From Chloroflexota bacterium (GTDB lineage: Bacteria > Chloroflexota > Dormibacteria > Dormibacterales > Dormibacteraceae), in contig VBFH01000026.1 of NCBI GenBank assembly GCA_005883575.1, forward strand, positions 1-64,000: 64,000 nt of DNA. The letters run 5' to 3'. The notes beneath the pieces are model-generated. The model did no database searches, was not told the origin of the DNA, and worked only from the letters and a program-made list of their open reading frames with translations. Positions within the stretch are counted from its first letter, which is position 1. Each line of letters starts with the position of its first letter. This document shows positions 57,240 to 64,000 of this stretch, one piece after another. The position numbers and the translations under genes are program-made.

Positions 57240-58049
57240 GTGATTGCGGAAATCGGGGGCCGCCATTTCGAGTGGGGCGCGCGCACATACGTCATGGGCA
57301 TCGTCAATGTGACGCCTGATTCGTTCAGCGGCGACGGCCTCGGCACGGACGACGATGCGGCCGTGGCGCAGGGCTTGCGCATGGTCAGCGAGGGCGCCGA
57401 CATGCTCGACGTCGGAGGTGAGTCCACGCGTCCCGGCCACGTGCCGGTCACGGTCGCCGAAGAGATTGGGCGCATCCAATCAGTGGTAAGACAGCTCGCT
57501 CGTGAGTCGGGCGTGCCAGTATCGATCGACACCTACAAGCAGGAAGTGGCGGAGGTCGCCCAGGCTGCAGGCGCGACGATTCTCAACGATGTCTGGGGCC
57601 TGACGCGCTCGCCCGAGATCGCGCAGCTTGCCGCCCGGCATGGCTGCGCTCTCGTGCTTATGCACAACCAGGACGGCACCGAGTACCCCGGTGACCTGAT
57701 GGAAGAGATCAACCGCTTCCTTGCGGAGGCCGCCGCGCGCGGCGTCGCGGCCGGGGTGCCGAAGGAAAAGGTCATCGTCGACCCGGGCATCGGCTTCGGC
57801 AAAACCGCCGATCAGAGCTGGGAGGTCATGCGCAGGTTCGCCGAGCTGAAAGAGATCGGGCACCCCATCCTCATCGGCACCTCGCGCAAGTCATTCATCG
57901 GCAAGCTGCTCGACCTGCCCGTGTCCGACCGCCTTGAAGGCACGGCCGCCACCGTGGTGGCGGCGGTGCTGCGCGGCGCGGACATCGTGCGTGTCCACGA
58001 TGTGCTGCAGATGACGCGCGCCGTGCGGATAGCCGACCGCCTGCGTTGA
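57240..58049 (+). CDS. folP: Dihydropteroate synthase
   Basis: A 269-residue TIM-barrel enzyme from GTG 57240: VMGIVNVTPDSFSGDGLGT, MLDVGGESTRPGHVPV, PVSIDTYKQEVAEVAQAAG, ILNDVWGL, VDPGIGFGKTADQSWEVM, GTSRKSFIGKLL, and the C-terminal GADIVRVHDV. It condenses p-aminobenzoate with the pterin in folate synthesis and is the sulfonamide target. folK follows with a TTGA overlap. folB is missing here. Confidence 0.95.
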   Translation: MIAEIGGRHFEWGARTYVMGIVNVTPDSFSGDGLGTDDDAAVAQGLRMVSEGADMLDVGGESTRPGHVPVTVAEEIGRIQSVVRQLARESGVPVSIDTYKQEVAEVAQAAGATILNDVWGLTRSPEIAQLAARHGCALVLMHNQDGTEYPGDLMEEINRFLAEAAARGVAAGVPKEKVIVDPGIGFGKTADQSWEVMRRFAELKEIGHPILIGTSRKSFIGKLLDLPVSDRLEGTAATVVAAVLRGADIVRVHDVLQMTRAVRIADRLR

Positions 58050-58462
58050 GCAGGGTCTACCTCGGGCTCGGATCAAACCTGGGATCGCGTGCGCGCAACC
58101 TGAGCTCCGCTCGCCGCCGTTTGCGTCAAAAGGGTTTGCGGATCCTGCGTCAAAGCCGCGTCATGGAGACAGAACCCTGGGGAGTCGGGGACCAACCTCG
58201 ATTCCTCAACCAGGTCGTGGAGGCGGAGTGGGGCGGCACGCCGCGAGCGCTTCTGCGCGCAGCTAAGGCCGTCGAGCGCGAAGGAGGCCGGCGGCCGACC
58301 CGGCGCTGGGGACCGCGGGTGATCGACGTCGACATCCTGCTGTTCGGCGACCAGCGCGTGCGCGAACGTGATCTCGTGATCCCGCACCCGCGCATCTCAG
58401 AGCGGGAGTTCGTGCTCGAGCCGCTGGCCGAGCTGGGCGTTAAGCCGGTCGAGCGTTGGTGA
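58046..58462 (+). CDS. folK: 2-amino-4-hydroxy-6-hydroxymethyldihydropteridine diphosphokinase
   Basis: A 138-residue HPPK from TTG 58046, which overlaps the folP stop (TTGA). Family marks: VYLGLGSNLGSRARNLSSA, SRVMETEPWGVGDQPRFLN, RRWGPRVIDVDILLFGDQ and IPHPRISEREFVLEPLAEL. It pyrophosphorylates the pterin before FolP acts. Its end overlaps the convergent response-regulator gene by 23 bp. Confidence 0.94.
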   Translation: MSRVYLGLGSNLGSRARNLSSARRRLRQKGLRILRQSRVMETEPWGVGDQPRFLNQVVEAEWGGTPRALLRAAKAVEREGGRRPTRRWGPRVIDVDILLFGDQRVRERDLVIPHPRISEREFVLEPLAELGVKPVERW

Positions 58463-59156
58463 AGCGGTAGCCGATCCCAGGCACTGCGAGTATGTAATAA
58501 GGACGCGAGGGCTGGGTCTCGATCTTGCGGCGCAGGTTGCGAATATGCACGTCGATGACTCGGGTCTCGATCGGGTATTCGTAACCCCAGATCGAGTTGA
58601 GAATCTTCTCCCGGCTCAGCACCTTCCCCGCGTTGCTGGCGAGGAATGTCAGCAGGTCGAACTCGGTGTGCGTGAGCTCGACCTCCTTGTTCGATTTGTA
58701 GGTCCGGCGTTCGTTGACGTCGATGACCAGGTCGCGGAACTCGAGCCGGCTGCGCATCGCCTCCGCGTTTTCGAGCCGTGCGCGCCGTAGGTGCGCGGCC
58801 ATCCGCGCGACCAGCTCGCGCAGGCGCAACGGTTTGGTCACGTAGTCGTCGGCGCCAATCTCCAGGGCCACGACCGCGTCGATCTCGTCGGACCGCGAGC
58901 TCATCATGATCACCGGCACCGCGGGGTCCATCTTTCGCAGCTCGCGGCAGACGTCGAAGCCGGCGGCGTCGGGCAGCGTGACCTCGAGCAGGACCACGCT
59001 TGGTCGAGTGCTCTCGACCTGACGCAGCGCTTCCGACCCGGCATCAGCCTCGACGACCTGGTAGCCGTCCTGCTCGCAGACCTGCTTGATCTCGCGGCGC
59101 GTGGAGGCGTCCGGCTCCACGACCAGCACCCTGCGCGAAGAATCCGTCACAGCCAT
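58440..59156 (-). CDS. OmpR-type response regulator with Glu at the phospho-acceptor site
   Basis: A 238-residue regulator. The winged helix is normal (KEVELTHTEFDLLTFLAS, then PIETRVIDVHIRNLRRKI). The receiver keeps Lys108 (YVTKPL) but has Glu58 (VVLLEVTLPD) where the phospho-acceptor Asp should be, and EPD in place of the usual acidic EDD. It cannot be phosphorylated in the standard way, and Glu may mimic the active state. No kinase is adjacent. TAGGAT 6 nt before its ATG suggests a leaderless mRNA. Confidence 0.9.
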   Translation of the reverse strand: MAVTDSSRRVLVVEPDASTRREIKQVCEQDGYQVVEADAGSEALRQVESTRPSVVLLEVTLPDAAGFDVCRELRKMDPAVPVIMMSSRSDEIDAVVALEIGADDYVTKPLRLRELVARMAAHLRRARLENAEAMRSRLEFRDLVIDVNERRTYKSNKEVELTHTEFDLLTFLASNAGKVLSREKILNSIWGYEYPIETRVIDVHIRNLRRKIETQPSRPYYILAVPGIGYRFTNARPA

Positions 59157-59160
59157 ATCC

Positions 59161-59185
59161 CAATCCTAAAGTATTTGAAGGATTG
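59161..59185. promoter_or_regulatory. Inverted repeat over the response-regulator promoter
   Basis: CAATCCT-N11-AGGATTG is a perfect 7-bp inverted repeat immediately before the regulator ATG, overlapping the TAGGAT -10-like hexamer at 59163-59168. It could be an autoregulatory site or the hairpin ending the FemX transcript. Confidence 0.45.
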
Positions 59186-60160
59186 TTAGGGAATGTTTCG
59201 TTTCAAGCCCCGAATGTAGGCTCTTGCCATACGTTCGAAACCGAGAATCTTCGCGCCGGCCGCGGAGAGAACGACCTCCCACGCGCCCGCGTACGTCACC
59301 TCCTCGCCGCCGAACTCGGACTTGAAGAAGCCGAGCCCGTGCCATGGGTGCTCCGATCCGGACTTTGGCGGCGGCACGCCCCAGAGGTCGAAATCTGTGC
59401 AGCCCGCCTCCGCTGCGGCCGAGATGGCCGACCACCAGGCGAGGTCGTTGCCCATCAGCTCGCGACGGGCACCGCTTCGGCCGGCAAACAGGCTGTAGGC
59501 GCGTCCGGCATGGCGGGCCACGAGGACGGTCGCCAGCGGCTCGTGCGTTTCCAGCGTGCGGGCCGTATAGGTGCGGCACCACGGGAGAAGGTCGAGCATC
59601 AGCTGGTAATAGCGCCGGCCCGGCAGGTGGATCGATTCGCGACGTTCGACGGCGGCCGACTGGCGCGCTAGCTCTGCGGCCTCCTTGCCCTCCTCGACCT
59701 TTACACCGCGCTTGAGACCGGTGCGGATGTTGTACCGGCGGCCGTGACGAAACGTCGACAGCAGCTCGTTCGGTGGAAGCAGCTTGAGGATGCGCGTGTG
59801 CTGAGGCTGGATCGCCGCGACAGGCGTGAATCCTTTTTCCGTGAGGGCCTCCCCGATGTCGGCGGACGCTTCTGGCTCAACGACGATCCTGGCGATGCGA
59901 GCGGTGCGCGCCCACTCCATCAATGCGTCGAGCGCGTCGGCCGTCGCCGGAACGGGACCGCGCGGGATGTACGCCTCGCGCGATGGACCGACCTTGCGGA
60001 CCTGGATGCTCGCCATGGGACCGCCAGGCGAAAAACGAACCCGCTCGACGCTCCAACCGGCGCGCGCCTGGATCTCGCCCCACGCCCACGACTGCAGCAG
60101 CGGCGCCGGCGTTGCCCGATCGGCAAGGTCGGCGTCCCAGCTTTCGGCTTGGCTGCTCAT
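59186..60160 (-). CDS. FemX/FemAB-type peptidoglycan-bridge aminoacyltransferase
   Basis: A 324-residue tandem-GNAT protein from ATG 60160. Marks: PLLQSWAWGEIQARAGWSV, YIPRGPVPATADALDALME, NELLSTFRHGRRYNIRTGL, LATVLVARHAGRAYSLFAG and FDLWGVPPPKSGSEHPWHG then GLGFFKSEFGG. Relatives add amino acids from aminoacyl-tRNA to the stem peptide's third residue, making interpeptide bridges on lysine- or ornithine-type wall. This fits the atypical MurE motif nearby. ATGA overlap with the phosphatase gene. Confidence 0.88.
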   Translation of the reverse strand: MSSQAESWDADLADRATPAPLLQSWAWGEIQARAGWSVERVRFSPGGPMASIQVRKVGPSREAYIPRGPVPATADALDALMEWARTARIARIVVEPEASADIGEALTEKGFTPVAAIQPQHTRILKLLPPNELLSTFRHGRRYNIRTGLKRGVKVEEGKEAAELARQSAAVERRESIHLPGRRYYQLMLDLLPWCRTYTARTLETHEPLATVLVARHAGRAYSLFAGRSGARRELMGNDLAWWSAISAAAEAGCTDFDLWGVPPPKSGSEHPWHGLGFFKSEFGGEEVTYAGAWEVVLSAAGAKILGFERMARAYIRGLKRNIP

Positions 60161-60810
60161 CCGGTGTCGTGCGCCCTGCGCGCGCCTGGCGGACCGACAT
60201 CTGTGACGACCGCTGATTCCAGGTGCCCGATGTCGTTGACGCCGCCGATCACCATCCTGCCATCGCGTTTTTCGATCAAGGTGATAGACGCGTTCTGGAT
60301 CTTGAATGGAAACAGGCCGCGACTGGGACGTCCGACGATGCGATGGAGCGCGATCTGGATCACGCCTCCATGTGTCACCAGCAAGACGTCACCGTGCTCG
60401 TGCTGTTGAAGGATCTCGTCCATCGCGGCCGCCACTCGCGTGTCGAACGCGGCTCCGCCCTCGCCGTGCGGAACGACGTCCCAGTCGGGCTCTTCCACCC
60501 AACTGGCCCATGCCTCCGGATATCGCGCTGCGATCTCCTCCGTCGTCTTGCCTTCCCACTCGCCGAGATAGACCTCCCGCAGCGAGGTCCTCGGCTCGGG
60601 CTCGAGATGGACTGCTCGACCGATCAACTCCGCGGTCTCGAACGCGCGCTTCAGGTCGCTGGTGTAAAAGCCAGCGAAGCGCCGGCCGGCCAGTCGCGCT
60701 CCGAGCAAGGCGGCCTGGCGGCGGCCCTGGTCGGAGAGTGGCGGATCGAGCTGACCCTGGATGCGGTGCTCTTGATTCCAGATGGACTGGCCGTGGCGGA
60801 TCAGAACCAG
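60157..60810 (-). CDS. Histidine phosphatase (phosphoglycerate-mutase-like; start non-canonical)
   Basis: A protein of the branch-2 histidine phosphatase fold. The essential RHG (VLIRHGQSIWNQEHRIQG) sits upstream of the first normal start, TTG 60708, and the frame back to the TAA near 60900 has no ATG, GTG or TTG. CTG 60810 gives a natural N-terminus VLIRHGQS; CTG 60804 is also possible. The rest is typical: FYTSDLKRAFETAELIG, the acid in LREVYLGEWEGKTTEE, and LLVTHGGVIQIALHRI. The substrate is unknown; related enzymes dephosphorylate sugar or cobalamin intermediates. Confidence 0.85.
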   Translation of the reverse strand: MVLIRHGQSIWNQEHRIQGQLDPPLSDQGRRQAALLGARLAGRRFAGFYTSDLKRAFETAELIGRAVHLEPEPRTSLREVYLGEWEGKTTEEIAARYPEAWASWVEEPDWDVVPHGEGGAAFDTRVAAAMDEILQQHEHGDVLLVTHGGVIQIALHRIVGRPSRGLFPFKIQNASITLIEKRDGRMVIGGVNDIGHLESAVVTDVGPPGARRAHDTG

Positions 60811-60939
60811 CTGCGCGGGAGACGGGCGAGTTGGTAACGGGAGTTCAGGAGGCTCCGGTCGCGCGGGTCTGATCTCGATGCCTATACTAACTTTCTCTTA
60901 AACACCGATCGGGCTGCGCCGATCTCAGGAGAAAGACCG

Positions 60940-62490
60940 TTGCAATCGCACGGCACACTCGCCGAAACCCCCCTTCGATCGCTATTGGAGTCCGCTCAGG
61001 GTGAGCGGTCCACGGGTACCCTTACCGTCCGCAATGGGAACGGGCAGTCGACCTCGCTGTACTTCCTGTTCGGACATCTTTTTCATGCCCAGGGCGACGG
61101 CAAGTCCGGCGACGACGCCGTGGTCAACGCGCTGCACTGGACGAAGGGCGACTTCGAGTTCGACGCCAAGGCCAAGCTCCCCGCCGACGAGACGGTCAAG
61201 GCAGGCATTCCGGAGCTCGTCCACACCGCCGATGCGTCGCCCCGGACTGCCCCGGTCGAGCCAAAGCCCGAGCCACACGCCGAGCCGCAAGCCGAGCAGC
61301 ACGTCGACCAGCCCGAGCCGAGAGCCGAGCGAAAAGATCATGCTGAACCGGAGAGAAAGGTGGAAGCACCACAACCACGACGAGGGGTAAAGCACCGCCC
61401 ACAGCCGAAACACGGCCGTGAGCCGATCCCTGTTCCGGCGGGCCAAATCCTTTACGACTCGCTCAAAACATCGTTCGTGGACTTTCCGCGGCTCCTGACG
61501 ACGCTCGAGCGCGAGGGATACACGGGCTACGTCCGCCTGCTCACGGATGAGGCCTCGGGTTTGATCCTCTTCCGCGAAGGTTCCGCTCTCGAGTGCCTTT
61601 ACGACGGAGCGGCGGATGCCGGGAGCCTCGTGCTCGGGAAGCAGGCGCTCCAGCACTTCAACGATGACGTGACCGCCGGGCATGGCGTGCTCGATGTGGT
61701 CGGTCTATCGGGAGACCTGATCGACGGACTGTACGAGCTCACAGTCTCGCGGCCGATGTACACCGAGCTGTACGCGGCCTGGGTGGACATGAAAGCGCTG
61801 CTCAACTTCTTGAGCGACCGCAAGCTGAGCGGCAGCGTGATGATCCGATCGGGCACCGGAACGGGCGTGATCATCCTTGCGCACGGAGATCTCGCCGGCG
61901 CCTACACAAGCGAATCGCGCGAGATCTCGGACAAGCCCGACCAGGCCCTCGCGCTTTGTGACGACCCGAACGCGATGATCGAGGTCAAGTCGGCCGACGC
62001 GACCAAGCATCCGCCGCTCGACGTGGACGAGATCGTGGGCCAGAGGAACCGGCCGGCGCAGGGAGCCGCGGCGTCGGTCGCGGCAGCACCGCCGCCGCCC
62101 GCGCCGGAATCGGCACCGCCGACGAACCCGACCATCCCGGTGATGCCGGCCATGCCGCCGGAGCCGCCGACGGCGCAGATTCCCACCCTCTCGACCTATC
62201 AGCCGCCGGCGCAGCCCGCGCAGCAGGTCGCGCCAACCACGCCTCCGCGCAACGTCGGACCGCAGCTGGACTGGTCGAGCATCGTGACCGAGCTCCAGGC
62301 CATGGCTGAGGACGCGCTCGGCAACCGGGCGCGCAAGGTGAAGGACATCCTCGGCGCGGCAGACCCGTCTCTGGCAGGCATCGAAGCCGCGATCGATCAG
62401 ATTCCGAGCATCTCGCTGCTCTTTGTCGATTCGTCGCGCCTGGAGCAGCTGGCGCAGGAGATGAAGGCCCGCCTCAAGTCCCACCTCTAG
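60940..62490 (+). CDS. DUF4388-domain protein
   Basis: A 516-residue protein from TTG 60940, preceded by AGGAGAAAG. TATACT at 60883-60888 may be its -10, making a 45-nt leader. A DUF4388/PATAN domain (residues 1-85: GTLAETPLRSLLESAQGER) is followed by a Glu/Pro/His-rich linker (95-155), a second alpha/beta region (about 165-365, with DFPRLLTTLEREGYTGYV), a Pro/Ala-rich linker (375-440), and a C-terminal helical part (LDWSSIVTELQAMAEDALG). Such proteins act in cytoplasmic two-component signalling as adaptors; the partner is unknown. Confidence 0.8.
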   Translation: MQSHGTLAETPLRSLLESAQGERSTGTLTVRNGNGQSTSLYFLFGHLFHAQGDGKSGDDAVVNALHWTKGDFEFDAKAKLPADETVKAGIPELVHTADASPRTAPVEPKPEPHAEPQAEQHVDQPEPRAERKDHAEPERKVEAPQPRRGVKHRPQPKHGREPIPVPAGQILYDSLKTSFVDFPRLLTTLEREGYTGYVRLLTDEASGLILFREGSALECLYDGAADAGSLVLGKQALQHFNDDVTAGHGVLDVVGLSGDLIDGLYELTVSRPMYTELYAAWVDMKALLNFLSDRKLSGSVMIRSGTGTGVIILAHGDLAGAYTSESREISDKPDQALALCDDPNAMIEVKSADATKHPPLDVDEIVGQRNRPAQGAAASVAAAPPPPAPESAPPTNPTIPVMPAMPPEPPTAQIPTLSTYQPPAQPAQQVAPTTPPRNVGPQLDWSSIVTELQAMAEDALGNRARKVKDILGAADPSLAGIEAAIDQIPSISLLFVDSSRLEQLAQEMKARLKSHL

Positions 62491-62537
62491 CCGCCATCTC
62501 GTGTAAACCCATTTACAGGGTGGGTGGGAGCGCGGCG

Positions 62538-64000
62538 ATGAAGAGATCCGCTTTTGTGCTGGGAGCGGCTCTGGGCCTCGGACTCTTGCTCACCGCGTGC
62601 GGCGGCGATCCGCCTCAGATCGTCGACTATTCGCCCCAGCGCAACACCATCGACGTCCCGACCTCGACGCCGATCCGCATCTCCTTCGACCACGACGTCG
62701 ACCGCGCCTCCGTCGAGGGCCGCCTCCACCTGCTTCCGGCGACGACCGGGTCCGTGCGCTGGGTGAACGGGCACCAGCTCATCTACGAGCACACCACCCT
62801 CCGAACGAGCACCAGCTATGAGGTCATCCTCGAGCCTGGTTATCGCGATCCCGCCGGCGCCACATACTCGCTGCGCCACCACTGGTCCTTCATCACCGAA
62901 GGACCGCCCGCCCTCGCCGGCTCGACACCGGCGAACGGCGATGGTGCGGTCGACCCGTCCTCCTACCTGAGCCTCGACTTCACGCGGGAGATGGACCCGC
63001 GCAGCCTGAAGAGCGCGATCACCATCAGCCCGAGCGTTCCCTTCGACCTACGCCCCGACCCGACCGACAACCGACGCGCCGTGATCGCGCCCTCGCAGCT
63101 TCTAGCGGCAGGCACCCGGTATCAGCTGCTTGTCAACACGGCTGCGGTGGATGTCGACGGCAACCAGCTCGGTCGTGACGAGGTCGTCCGCTTCACCACC
63201 GGCGCTCAGCGCGCTTTGCACCATTGGATCGCTTTCGCGACTGACGGTCCCGACGGCTCTTCGGCAGGACTATGGATCGTCGACGAGCGCGGATTCCCGC
63301 GCGAGCTTTTCGACGCCAGCGCGGTGCACTCGTTCAGTTGGTCGCCGGCCGGTGACTCCCTGCTCATCGAGGGTGCCGACGACGCCTGGTGGCAGTTCAC
63401 GCCTGGGGGCGGCGAGACGCCGCTGACCTTCAAGGCGGCGTGGGCGGCTTCGCTCGCCCGCGGCATGGGATTCGTGTACATCGACAACACGTCGACCTTG
63501 CACCGCCAGACCGCCGATGGCGGCGACGAGGTGATCGCCTCCGACGTCGCCGAGGCCACTGTCGCACCAAACGGCCAGCGCGTGGCGTTCGTTCACGGCA
63601 TCACCGGCGTCAATGAGGTCTGGGGCTACGACGTCGGACTGCGCGCGAGCTATCAGCTCGCCCTTGACAGCGCTGCGGTCAGCGCGGTCGCGTGGGCTCC
63701 GGCCGGCAACAGGATCGCGTACCTCCGACACGATCCGAACGCGACGACGCTTCGCGTCCGCAGCTTGACGGGGACCGCCTCCACCACGACCGTGGCCGCG
63801 GGAGACCTCAGTCGAGCGACCTGGCTCCCAGATTCGACTCACCTGGTTTTCTCAGCCGCGGTCTCGACCCAGAGTGGTGTGCTCCACAAGGCGTACGTCA
63901 TCAATGTGATCTCTCCGCCCGCGGCGCTCACGCCAGCGGCTGGAATCCCATCCGACCCCGGGATCGAAGTGACGTCGCCCGTCTCCTCACCCGACGGACA
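62538..64000 (+). CDS. Large lipoprotein with Ig-like (Big_5) domains and a beta-propeller, partial
   Basis: Runs from ATG 62538 off the window end, with at least 487 residues visible. Lipobox LGLLLTACGG at the N-terminus. Two SbsA/Big_5 Ig-like domains follow (about 30-120: PPQIVDYSPQRNTIDVPTS; and 125-220: SLDFTREMDPRSLKSAI). From about 230 a TolB/WD40-like propeller begins (FSWSPAGDSLLIEGADD, VAWAPAGNRIAYLR and ATWLPDSTHLVFSAA). It is an extracytoplasmic, membrane-anchored protein, possibly binding polymers or proteins. The C-terminus is unknown. GGGTGGGAG at 62520-62529 may serve as a weak Shine-Dalgarno. Confidence 0.88.
   Translation, partial: MKRSAFVLGAALGLGLLLTACGGDPPQIVDYSPQRNTIDVPTSTPIRISFDHDVDRASVEGRLHLLPATTGSVRWVNGHQLIYEHTTLRTSTSYEVILEPGYRDPAGATYSLRHHWSFITEGPPALAGSTPANGDGAVDPSSYLSLDFTREMDPRSLKSAITISPSVPFDLRPDPTDNRRAVIAPSQLLAAGTRYQLLVNTAAVDVDGNQLGRDEVVRFTTGAQRALHHWIAFATDGPDGSSAGLWIVDERGFPRELFDASAVHSFSWSPAGDSLLIEGADDAWWQFTPGGGETPLTFKAAWAASLARGMGFVYIDNTSTLHRQTADGGDEVIASDVAEATVAPNGQRVAFVHGITGVNEVWGYDVGLRASYQLALDSAAVSAVAWAPAGNRIAYLRHDPNATTLRVRSLTGTASTTTVAAGDLSRATWLPDSTHLVFSAAVSTQSGVLHKAYVINVISPPAALTPAAGIPSDPGIEVTSPVSSPDG

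Overview
The window is dense, GC-rich bacterial chromosome: about 80 protein genes, little intergenic space, many 1-4 bp stop/start overlaps, and frequent GTG and TTG starts. The gene content fits a soil or environmental lineage of the Chloroflexota/Dormibacterota or deep actinobacterial kind. It includes a deazaflavin (F420)-type reductase, PadR and 'YPRxWR' membrane-protein pairs, an actinobacterial-style nucleoside salvage island, a YbdK/ATP-grasp cluster and OmpR-type regulators. No 16S rRNA or tRNA is present, so the taxonomy is inference only. I see no rRNA, tRNA, CRISPR array, transposase or prophage gene.

Layout. 1-4163: VOC proteins, a ChrB-C protein, a PadR unit, a scar where two convergent genes lost their 3' ends, a GNAT, and a TetR/F420-reductase pair. 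4172-9799: a six-gene minus-strand operon (permease, alpha/beta hydrolase, ATP-grasp, permuted ATP-grasp, YbdK-type carboxylate-amine ligase, DUF5519-like), probably making a small peptide or amide. 9877-11325: a membrane HExxH protein and a kelch lipoprotein. 11509-23539: nucleoside salvage. deoC, two aldehyde dehydrogenases, hpt and adenosine deaminase run rightward and meet a leftward operon of nucleoside ABC transporter, deoA, udp and upp. 23712-31548: a HAD phosphatase, a MASE1 kinase, dioxygenase-like and small hypothetical genes, and pxpBC. 31537-35917: a minus-strand operon moaC-mog-orf61-pxpA-membrane protein-GNAT-peroxiredoxin-DinB-like. 35931-44555: HAD, larB, Mut7-C, cupin, cysteine desulfurase with XdhC, a Ser/Thr kinase, lysA, an FmdB-type protein and rsmG. 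44552-53565: a complete phosphate region (pstSCAB, phoU, PhoB/PhoR-type regulators, two DUF47 proteins, PiT). 53647-64000: NUDIX, thiG/E/S, murE, folP/folK, an atypical response regulator, a FemX-type ligase, a histidine phosphatase, a DUF4388 protein and a large lipoprotein cut by the window end.

The most striking observation is the peroxiredoxin at 32034-32516. Its frame is interrupted only by a TGA exactly where the peroxidatic cysteine belongs (TxxU), with a hairpin bearing a GGTC loop 22 nt downstream. It is a candidate selenoprotein. Other signals: two PHO boxes, each of three repeats at exact 11-bp spacing; about eleven genes with a -10-like hexamer 6-9 nt before the start codon (probable leaderless mRNAs); three genes whose conserved N-termini lie upstream of any ATG/GTG/TTG; seven TTGA stop/start overlaps; and an OmpR-type regulator with Glu in place of the phospho-acceptor Asp.

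All calls come from reading translations and motifs. No database search was run.
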